Source: JBEKEX01 sp050013615 (lineage in GTDB: Bacteria > Chloroflexota > Anaerolineae > Anaerolineales > Anaerolineaceae). Taken from it: a DNA stretch of 5,328 nt. Made by a program: the position numbers and the translations under genes. The DNA lies in assembly GCA_050013615.1 (NCBI GenBank), contig JBEKEX010000182.1:1-5328 (forward strand), given 5' to 3'. Positions 1 through 5,328 of the stretch are shown here, piece by piece (positions within the stretch are counted from its first letter, which is position 1; each line of letters opens with the position of its first letter). The notes below the pieces were generated by a model that saw nothing but the letters and a program-made list of their open reading frames with translations, did no database searches and had not been told where the DNA came from.

Positions 1-236
1 CCTGGGGTTGGAAAAGATATCTCCAGTGGTGGCTGGGACGTCGCCACCCGAATGGTGGGAGATGGCGTGGGTGTATCCTGGAAGATGATCGGAGTGGAAG
101 TAGTTACTGCAACGACAGGGCTGGACATGTCGGTGGCAGCGGCCGGCGTGGGCGTCAAATTATTCTGGCATGCTACCAGAACCGTCAAGCCAACGAACAA
201 TGAGATACCAATAAGCCGAAAGCGTTTTGTGCTCAT
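1..236 (-). CDS. Secreted lipoprotein with Thr/Pro-rich linker, N-terminal part only
   Basis: Reading the minus strand from the ATG at 236 gives an open frame of 78 codons that runs off the left edge with no stop. It begins MSTKRFRLIGISLF, a positively charged start followed by a hydrophobic stretch. It then has a lipobox, Leu-Val-Ala-Cys with the cysteine at residue 23, so the mature protein should be lipidated at Cys23 by Lgt and processed by signal peptidase II. After the cysteine the chain is rich in Thr, Pro, Ala and Ser (NNLTPTPAAAT, then DTPTPSPT near residues 58-65), a typical extended tether. The functional domain lies outside the window, so its role is unknown. The start overlaps the stop of the upstream TolB-like gene in an ATGA, and I see no clear Shine-Dalgarno sequence before it, which suggests translational coupling and a partner role. 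Confidence 0.85.
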   Translation of the reverse strand, partial: MSTKRFRLIGISLFVGLTVLVACQNNLTPTPAAATDMSSPVVAVTTSTPIIFQDTPTPSPTIRVATSQPPLEISFPTP

Positions 237-2113
237 GGCGAAGTTGGAGTGAGCGTGACGGCTGGTGTGCGGGTAACGTATTTTGTCCGGGTCGCGGTTG
301 CAGTGCGGGTTGGCGTTTGGGTAATGGTGGGCGTGGGGGTGATCGAAGGAATGGGTGTGTACGTCGCCAAAGCTTCAGGCGGATAAACCTGGTTCATGGC
401 AGCTTGCCAGTCCATCGTGTCACTGAAGACGTATTGATTGTAGAGCAGCCCCGGATAATACGTGCGCCAGTTGGGCAGAGAAGGGACGCGTTTCCAACCA
501 TAGCGCAACGCCAACTCGGTAAAGTCGACCCAATAGCCGGAAGGCGGCGCTTCCAAGCTGCCGCCATCGTCGTAGGCGACCGGATCGCCGGAATAGCGCG
601 TGTCCAAATCCCAAATCATCTCACTCAGCGGCAAGCCCTGAGATCCGTCTTGCTGACGGGCCTTCAGGAAGATGCGCCAATAGGGTTGGCCGTTGAAATC
701 TTCGCGGACGATGACCATCCAACTTGCCGACAAGGGCGACGTATTGACCTCGATTGCCCGGCCTGTGTAAAGCCAATTTTCGGGCATGCCGGGTGCCGGC
801 GGTTCAGTCAAGGGTAAATACGCATTTTGGAGATTGGCCAGGAAGTCCCAGCCCGATAATTGGCCCACGGCGATGCGCAGGCTATCGAAGGATTCGTCGA
901 CCGAATCCTGCAACCAATGATAAGGTACATTGACGTCTTTGAGTGCCACCAAACCGTTTCTTCCGCTGGGAAGGGGTGACAGGGTAATAATGGGCTCGAA
1001 GAGCGTGGGCGTGGGAGCTGTATCGACATCGTTATTGAGATAGGAAGCCAGCAAATTGATATTGCTGCCGGATTCCCATGCTGCTCCCGCAATGGAACCG
1101 GGTAACGCTGCCAAGGGCAATTCCTGTAATCGATCTGAAAAGCGATAGACGGTGAGATATGTCTGATTGGGCTGGTCGATCAGTGTGCCCAGATCATTAC
1201 CATTGGCGCTCCATAAGGGCCAATCACCCACTGCAAACAGGGCAGCAGCTTGTTGTGGAGATTGAGAATCCCAAGTATAGATGTTCTCCACACCGCTGGC
1301 ATTGGAAGCAAAGGCCAGATAACGTCCATCGGGCGACCAAATGGGGTGCTGCTCGATACTCCCCGGCATGTTGCTGACATCGGTGAAGCGATCGGTGTCC
1401 AGATCTGCCACCCAGATTTCCGGCTCACCGGAGCGGGTGGAAACAAAGGCGATCTTGCGACCGCCGGGCGACCAGGAAGGTGACTCGTCTAGAGCGGGAT
1501 CGTCGGTCAACCGTTTGGCCGGCTGGCTGAGGTCTGCCATGGATTTGATGTAGATGTCCATGTTGCCATCGACATCGGAAACGTAGGCCAGCCATTGTCC
1601 ATCCGGCGACCAGGTGGGTGAGCCATCGTAATCAGGAGAATTGGTGACCTGGGTGGTTTCGCCGGTGGCGATATCAAGGGTATAGATATCCCAGTAACCA
1701 CTCTTGTGGCTACTGTAAGCTACCCTGAGGCCATCCGGACTGATAGCCGGGTCGCGATCATCCCAGGCATTGTTGGTCAGTCGGGTGAATCCCAGATATT
1801 GGGGGTTGTAGGCGAAGAGATGATAAAAAGGTCCATCACTCATCGAAACCACGAAGAACCCCTGCTGCTGCAAACCCAACAATTGTGAGGGTAGTTGGGT
1901 CTCTTGAGGTGCAGGTGTATTTTTATCGCTCAGTAGTGATACGTCGATGGTCGCCGTGGGGCTGGCTGTGGGTGTGACATAAGCCGTCGCTGTCATCCTG
2001 GGAGCTGTGACGAGCGGTAACCCTTGAAAAAGGAACAAGGCGATGTTGGCCAGCACCAGGAGTGCCAGGGCGGCGATCAGAATGATGCGAATCAGGGGAG
2101 AAAATCGTTTCAT
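233..2113 (-). CDS. Membrane-anchored TolB-like beta-propeller protein (PD40 repeats) with unassigned C-terminal domain
   Basis: This is a 626-residue protein when started at the ATG at 2113. Residues ~8-29 form one hydrophobic segment with no lipobox cysteine, so it is probably a signal anchor with the rest outside the cell. A Thr/Pro stretch (~40-55) follows. Residues ~111-305 hold PD40/TolB-type blades, seen as ISPDG (124-128), WSPDG (168-172), WSPGG (214-218), WSPDG (259-263) and a weaker WSANG (301-305), spaced 42-46 residues apart, each of the first four followed by a strand and a 'DIY/EIW/NIY' strand. Such propellers usually bind proteins or ligands; no enzyme motif is visible. Residues ~390-580 form a second, Trp/Tyr-rich region (for example YWVDFTELALRYGWKRVP) that I cannot assign. 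A Thr/Pro/Arg tail ends the protein. A TTG at 2140 would add nine residues, but it lies at the expected transcription start, so the ATG is preferred. A GAGGA in the leader sits 17 bases upstream, further than ideal. The stop overlaps the next gene. Confidence 0.88.
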   Translation of the reverse strand: MKRFSPLIRIILIAALALLVLANIALFLFQGLPLVTAPRMTATAYVTPTASPTATIDVSLLSDKNTPAPQETQLPSQLLGLQQQGFFVVSMSDGPFYHLFAYNPQYLGFTRLTNNAWDDRDPAISPDGLRVAYSSHKSGYWDIYTLDIATGETTQVTNSPDYDGSPTWSPDGQWLAYVSDVDGNMDIYIKSMADLSQPAKRLTDDPALDESPSWSPGGRKIAFVSTRSGEPEIWVADLDTDRFTDVSNMPGSIEQHPIWSPDGRYLAFASNASGVENIYTWDSQSPQQAAALFAVGDWPLWSANGNDLGTLIDQPNQTYLTVYRFSDRLQELPLAALPGSIAGAAWESGSNINLLASYLNNDVDTAPTPTLFEPIITLSPLPSGRNGLVALKDVNVPYHWLQDSVDESFDSLRIAVGQLSGWDFLANLQNAYLPLTEPPAPGMPENWLYTGRAIEVNTSPLSASWMVIVREDFNGQPYWRIFLKARQQDGSQGLPLSEMIWDLDTRYSGDPVAYDDGGSLEAPPSGYWVDFTELALRYGWKRVPSLPNWRTYYPGLLYNQYVFSDTMDWQAAMNQVYPPEALATYTPIPSITPTPTITQTPTRTATATRTKYVTRTPAVTLTPTSP

Positions 2114-2148
2114 GTGGGTTCTAGTTTGCTTCCTCGACAAGCATTGTC

Positions 2149-2178
2149 ATTGTAGCATCGGATGATGTCCCGTATCAA
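2149..2178 (-). promoter_or_regulatory. Sigma-70-like promoter for the TolB-like/lipoprotein pair
   Basis: On the minus strand TTGATA (2178-2173) and TACAAT (2154-2149) each match five of six consensus bases and are separated by 18 bases. Transcription should start near 2142, giving a leader of about 29 bases before the ATG at 2113. It lies just after the terminator of the upstream M23 gene, as expected for a separate transcription unit. This is sequence matching only. Confidence 0.6.
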
Positions 2179-2217
2179 TCCATGATTCTTACAATTGTGC
2201 AAGATGAATGCCACATG

Positions 2218-2247
2218 AAAGAAAAAAGCGCCTAAAAGGCGCATTTT
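2218..2247 (-). terminator. Intrinsic terminator of the M23 lipoprotein gene
   Basis: Three bases after the M23 stop codon, the minus strand shows stem GCGCC (2242-2238), loop TTTTA (2237-2233) and stem GGCGC (2232-2228), then TTTTTTCTTT (2227-2218). An AAAA before the stem can pair with part of the T tract across a T-T mismatch. The five-pair GC stem and long T run are classic for Rho-independent termination. Confidence 0.82.
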
Positions 2248-2249
2248 CT

Positions 2250-3098
2250 TCAGGGCAGGGTACTCAATTTCAACAGTTTCAACGGGTCGAAGGGTTCGAA
2301 CCAGAAACTGATCCGCCAAACGCAGTAGTTATACATTTCTTCGGGGGTCGCGCTGGTATCTTTATGGGCAATGGTGGTGAAGCGCGCGTCGGCAGGACCG
2401 ATGCGGGTTTCGAAGTGCAGATGAGTGCCGCTCGATTGCCCTGTGTCACCCACCATACCGATCACTTCGTTTGCGCTCACCTGGTCTCCGACCTTGAATT
2501 GGGGTGGGTTTTCCATGTGGGCATAGAGCAAATAGAGGGAACGAGCGCCGCTGGTGTCGAAGGTGGGCGATGGGCCGGATGCAGGACAAGTGAGGCTGCC
2601 GTTCGAGATTTGGGTAGGAGCAATGGTTGGAATGGGAACCGATTCCACCCAATCGGACGGGATGGTGGTCAGGGGCGTTTCGATGATCATCATGTTGCCG
2701 TAGGGGTTGCGGTTATCGACCACCGCGGCCACTGTTCCACCCAGAACGGCGTGGATGGGCAGTCCCACCATCGTTTTCAAAGTACCGTAATCGTAAAATG
2801 CAAAGTCGATCCCCGGATGTCCATCGTCCCACTGGGGATCCGGCATTTTGAAGGGGTTGGAGATGATTCCTTTGAGTTGGTCGAAATCGAATCCTTCCAA
2901 AGGAGAGAAAACGGTCACTGGGACGGTCGGAGTGATCGTGGGTGTGCTGGTGGGTGCGGGCGTTGGCGTCAAGGTGGCAGTGGGAGGCAGCGACGTTTGG
3001 GTAGGCTGACTGGCACTGCTATACGTGGACGTTGCCAGGCCGGAACAACTGGTCAAAGCAAAAAGAAGAAGGATGACTAAATACCGATAACGTTGCAT
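2250..3098 (-). CDS. M23 (LytM-type) zinc metallopeptidase lipoprotein
   Basis: A 282-residue exported peptidase, probably cutting peptide cross-links or stem peptides of peptidoglycan. Residues 1-18 form a lipoprotein signal ending in the lipobox Leu-Thr-Ser-Cys (Cys18). Residues ~27-62 are a Thr/Pro tether. The M23 domain follows. HPGID gives His94 and Asp98, and HLH (226-228) gives His228, the three expected zinc ligands. YAH (192-194) and His226 supply the expected catalytic histidines, so the enzyme looks active. Two features differ from a minimal LytM domain: roughly 45 extra residues (~141-188) between the NMMIIE strand and YAH, and a ~50-residue aromatic C-terminal extension. Cys171 and Cys259 lie in these two parts and could form a disulfide. 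AAAGG (3113-3109) sits 10 bases before the ATG. The gene is 34 bases downstream of the DUF1015 gene and is probably cotranscribed with it. Substrate bond and target wall are inferred from the family only. Confidence 0.92.
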   Translation of the reverse strand: MQRYRYLVILLLFALTSCSGLATSTYSSASQPTQTSLPPTATLTPTPAPTSTPTITPTVPVTVFSPLEGFDFDQLKGIISNPFKMPDPQWDDGHPGIDFAFYDYGTLKTMVGLPIHAVLGGTVAAVVDNRNPYGNMMIIETPLTTIPSDWVESVPIPTIAPTQISNGSLTCPASGPSPTFDTSGARSLYLLYAHMENPPQFKVGDQVSANEVIGMVGDTGQSSGTHLHFETRIGPADARFTTIAHKDTSATPEEMYNYCVWRISFWFEPFDPLKLLKLSTLP

Positions 3099-3132
3099 AG
3101 ATTGATGACCTTTAAGCGAATTAATAGGGACA

Positions 3133-4449
3133 TCACATAATGCGCCGGCACTCCATGTAGAACCGTTTATCGCGTGCTTCGCCCATGGAAAACGTTTTGC
3201 GGGGCAACGCGCCGTCGAGGATCACCGTGCGGAACAGCTCCGATTTGTTCATGGCAGGCAGGTAAAATCCCAGGTTACCGGGTTGGCTGCCCAGGCGGCT
3301 GACGACATCCTGCCCGTGGACGTAATCGACCTTTTCAGCGCCACCGTGTTTGAGCCAATCATCCAGAAAGGCTTGCAGTGTGCCGACCGGCAGGTTGGAA
3401 GCAGGATCGGAGATGGTGATGACTTGGCAGCCGTCTTTGGAGACCAGGCCGATGCGATGCTGTGGGCCGGTTTGTTCATCTATTTGCTTCGCCATACCGT
3501 CTTTACTCTTGCAACTGTTGATGGCGACCCTCTTTCCAAAAAAGGCTTCCAACGACGCTTGGATATCTTCTTTCACGCCAAAGAGGACGCGATGGATGGG
3601 CTCGAACTTCAAGCCATGATCATGGACGTTTTCGATCTCAACCAGGGCATAGCGCGCCGGGTGATCCATGCCCACCTGCGGCTTGAGCTTTTCCCAGATT
3701 GCTTTGGCGGTCGCCAGGGAATGGTTGCCATCCCCGATGGCGAACAATAGCACTCCTTTTTCGCTGCCGACGCCATATTTGCTATGAAACGCCAGTGGGT
3801 CGGCTAGTTTCTTCAGCGCCGCGATCGCTTGAGCTTCGATAGAAGGATTGTCGACCAGGCGCCCAGTCAAATGGCCACTACCGAGCATCAAGTCCGTGTC
3901 GTATAACAGCGATAATTTCTCTTGTACGGCGATGACCGGCTCTATCACCGTCCGCTGCGGGTCATCGATCAACACCAAAATGTGGGGGAGTTCGAGCGAT
4001 GCGCCTTCGCGGATGCGGATGCGGGGTGGGAGCCGTTCGATGATCGTCCCTTCGGTGGCACGAATGAGGGTTTGCGAGCCTTTGGTGTAATCATACTGTT
4101 CCAGGTCTAGGGCCAGCATTAATCCGTGGCGGGTCAGGCCGGAAGAAGCGCGCTCCACCAGCAGCATACCCTGGCGTGAGACCAGAAGTTTCTCTGCCAG
4201 GTACTGTTTCATGGCCTGTTGCGTACTTTGCACGCGTGCAAGTTCTTCAGGTTTGCCTAGAAAAACTTCGGGAAGGATCAGGTGGTACGTGGAGGGTGCA
4301 TTACCGACCAGGTTGGCGACCTGCTGCCAGTATTCAGGTTCAGAAGTGAACTGGTCGCAGGCGATGACCGCCCATTTTTGCAGGTCGGTTCCTTCTTTGG
4401 GCAGAAGGATATCAGGGATCTGTATTCCGATTTCCGGGATGTTTTTCAT
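3133..4449 (-). CDS. DUF1015 family protein (function unknown)
   Basis: A 438-residue protein with the hallmarks of DUF1015 (Pfam PF06245): WAVIACDQFTSEPEYW (26-41), GSGHLTGRLVDN (190-201), the family's most conserved block GDGNHSLATAK (239-249), HDHGLKFEPIHRVLF (276-290), DYVHGQD (375-381), and a C-terminus with LPRKTFSMGEA (415-425) that runs to the end. It has no signal peptide or membrane segment, so it is cytoplasmic. The length is as expected for a complete member. The polar DGNH block and the conserved His, Asp and Arg residues suggest an enzyme, but no reaction can be read from the sequence. The start is well supported: GAGG (4461-4458) lies 8 bases before the ATG. It is preceded by the terminator of the DegV-like gene and followed after 34 bases by the M23 lipoprotein gene, with no terminator between them. 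Shared transcription does not by itself show a shared function. Confidence 0.93.
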   Translation of the reverse strand: MKNIPEIGIQIPDILLPKEGTDLQKWAVIACDQFTSEPEYWQQVANLVGNAPSTYHLILPEVFLGKPEELARVQSTQQAMKQYLAEKLLVSRQGMLLVERASSGLTRHGLMLALDLEQYDYTKGSQTLIRATEGTIIERLPPRIRIREGASLELPHILVLIDDPQRTVIEPVIAVQEKLSLLYDTDLMLGSGHLTGRLVDNPSIEAQAIAALKKLADPLAFHSKYGVGSEKGVLLFAIGDGNHSLATAKAIWEKLKPQVGMDHPARYALVEIENVHDHGLKFEPIHRVLFGVKEDIQASLEAFFGKRVAINSCKSKDGMAKQIDEQTGPQHRIGLVSKDGCQVITISDPASNLPVGTLQAFLDDWLKHGGAEKVDYVHGQDVVSRLGSQPGNLGFYLPAMNKSELFRTVILDGALPRKTFSMGEARDKRFYMECRRIM

Positions 4450-4486
4450 TGGGCGCGCCTCATGTCTTGGAAGATTGGCGATATGT

Positions 4487-4495
4487 ATTTTACCA
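4487..4495 (-). promoter_or_regulatory. Possible extended -10 promoter for the DUF1015/M23 unit
   Basis: The minus strand reads TGG-TAAAAT (4495-4487): a TG extension plus a five-of-six match to TATAAT. No good -35 hexamer lies 16-18 bases upstream. A start near 4480 would leave a leader of about 31 bases with the GAGG ribosome binding site. It lies between the upstream terminator and the gene, as a promoter should, but the match is short and the region is AT-rich. Confidence 0.4.
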
Positions 4496-4514
4496 TTTTC
4501 CGAGGCAGACGCTT

Positions 4515-4546
4515 AAACAAAAAACCGCAGGTGCGCCTGCGGTTTT
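4515..4546 (-). terminator. Intrinsic terminator of the DegV-like gene, possibly bidirectional
   Basis: A perfect seven-base-pair stem CCGCAGG/CCTGCGG (4525-4531 and 4536-4542) has a four-base loop. On the minus strand it is followed by TTTTTTGTTT (4524-4515) and preceded by AAAA. It begins 15 bases after the DegV-like stop codon. The plus strand has only TTTT after the stem, so termination in that direction would be weaker, and no plus-strand gene needs it. Confidence 0.9.
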
Positions 4547-4561
4547 GAAAGCAGCAGCTTA

Positions 4562-5328
4562 TTATAAACCGGCCATAAAAGCCAGGCCGATACCTCCCGG
4601 GCCAAAATGGACGCCGATCACCGGACTGACTGGAACAACTCTGGCTTCGGCAACTTCCTGAGTGCCAAAGCGTTGACGCGCTCGGTCGACCAGTATCTGG
4701 GCCGCGTCCGGCATATCGGTAAATTGACCGGCAATGTGGATGGGACTGTGGTACAGCTTCAAGCGTTCTTCGAACAGGTCCAACATACGATCGATGGCTT
4801 TGCTCATTGTGCGAACTTTCTCACAAGCCTCGATCCGGCCATCACGCACTTCCAGGATGGGCTTGAGATCCAAGACTGTGCCTAGGAGCGCAGCTGCACC
4901 ACCGATCCGTCCGCCGCGATGCAAATATTCCAAAGTACTGGGGACGAAGAAGACTCCGCTCTGCTCACGGGCTTTTTCTGCAATTGCTTTACACTCTTTC
5001 AATGTGGCACCCTGTGTCGCCAGGCGGGCTGCGGCCAGGACTTGAAAGCCCAATGCCATGCCCGCGCTTAACGAATCGAAGACCTCGATGCGGTCGGCAT
5101 CCAATTGCGCTCGAGCCTGCGTCGCAGAATCGAGTGTGCCGGATAGTTTTGAAGAAATGTGAATACTCAAGATATCGAAGCCTTCATCCAGTAAGCGGCG
5201 GAAGGCGCCTTTGAAGGTATCTGGGGAGGTCTGCGATGTGGTGGGGAAATCCTTCGCTGTCTTCAGTCGAGCGTAGAATTCGACCGGCTGGATATCGATG
5301 CCATCGCGATATCTTTCGTTTCCCCAAA
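4562..5328 (-). CDS. DegV/FakB-family fatty-acid-binding protein, N-terminus beyond window
   Basis: The frame is open to the right edge, giving 254 visible residues of a family that is usually about 280-290 long, so roughly 30 residues (including the expected VTDSTADLP-like start) lie outside. Numbering from the first visible residue (Trp1): YRDGIDI (6-12), PTTSQTSP (28-35), SIHISSKLSGT (54-64), YLHRGGRIGG (134-143) with LKPIL (~154-158), and VHFGPGGIG (239-247). In studied FakB proteins the TSQ threonine, a serine of the HISS segment and the late VH-GPG histidine hold the fatty-acid carboxylate; equivalents are all present. FakB hands the bound fatty acid to the kinase FakA for phosphorylation and entry into phospholipid. 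No fakA is visible here. The TTG at 5170 is an internal leucine codon, not the start: conserved DegV sequence continues upstream of it. A strong terminator follows the stop. Which fatty acid is bound cannot be read. Confidence 0.92.
   Translation of the reverse strand, partial: WGNERYRDGIDIQPVEFYARLKTAKDFPTTSQTSPDTFKGAFRRLLDEGFDILSIHISSKLSGTLDSATQARAQLDADRIEVFDSLSAGMALGFQVLAAARLATQGATLKECKAIAEKAREQSGVFFVPSTLEYLHRGGRIGGAAALLGTVLDLKPILEVRDGRIEACEKVRTMSKAIDRMLDLFEERLKLYHSPIHIAGQFTDMPDAAQILVDRARQRFGTQEVAEARVVPVSPVIGVHFGPGGIGLAFMAGL

Noticed and set aside
227..817. A 196-residue plus-strand reading frame
   Set aside because: It is antisense to the C-terminal domain and Thr/Pro tail of the propeller gene. 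Its composition (many Arg, Gly and Cys) is a reflection of the Thr/Pro codons and shows no domain.
368..943. A degenerate M15-type (D-Ala-D-Ala carboxypeptidase) fold in the propeller C-terminus
   Set aside because: GRAIEV and YGWKRV faintly recall M15 segments, but the zinc ligands (His and Asp in the SxHxxGxAxD pattern, and the later His) are absent. The similarity is too weak to report as a domain.
2208..3080. A 290-residue plus-strand reading frame
   Set aside because: It lies opposite the M23 gene, which has a full active site, lipobox and ribosome binding site. The plus-strand product is Gly/Arg-rich with no recognisable motif, and it starts inside the terminator region.
3283..3750. 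A 155-residue plus-strand reading frame
   Set aside because: It is antisense to the conserved C-terminal half of the DUF1015 gene. Conserved family blocks lie on the minus strand, so this is a shadow.
1..5328. Defence system, prophage, insertion sequence, CRISPR array or RNA gene
   Set aside because: No transposase, integrase, nuclease or reverse-transcriptase motifs, no spaced direct repeats, and no tRNA- or rRNA-like stretch are visible. Nearly all sequence is covered by ordinary minus-strand genes with short gaps.

Overview
The window looks like a piece of chromosome from a free-living bacterium, most likely Chloroflexota (Anaerolineae-like). This placement is inferred from style, not from a marker gene. 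Three neighbouring exported proteins carry Thr/Pro-rich tethers of the 'TPTPTPT' kind, two of them have lipoprotein signals, and the TolB-like protein has a C-terminal region of a type I associate with that phylum. All recognisable genes lie on the minus strand, so the order below follows transcription, from high to low coordinates. I see no mobile element, CRISPR array, tRNA or rRNA.

Right end (5328-4562): the C-terminal ~254 codons of a DegV/FakB-family fatty-acid-binding protein. It is cut at its N-terminus by the window edge and followed by a strong intrinsic terminator (4519-4546). Next (4449-3133) is a complete DUF1015 protein of 438 residues with a good ribosome binding site and a possible extended -10 promoter. 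Then, 34 bases on, comes a complete M23 (LytM-type) zinc peptidase lipoprotein (3098-2250) with all catalytic and metal-binding residues present, closed by a second intrinsic terminator (2218-2247).

Left part: a good sigma-70-like promoter (2178-2149) drives a membrane-anchored TolB-like beta-propeller protein (2113-233) with a separate, unassigned C-terminal domain and a Thr/Pro tail. Its stop codon overlaps (ATGA) the start of a second lipoprotein that runs off the left edge (236-1).

There are probably three transcription units: fakB-like (end only), DUF1015 + M23 lipoprotein, and TolB-like + lipoprotein. The last two put cell-surface proteins next to each other (a wall hydrolase, a propeller and a lipoprotein), which suggests envelope work, but nothing in the sequence proves one shared pathway. 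I did not find a clearly new multi-gene system. The parts most worth following up are the uncharacterised C-terminal domain of the propeller protein and its translationally coupled lipoprotein partner.
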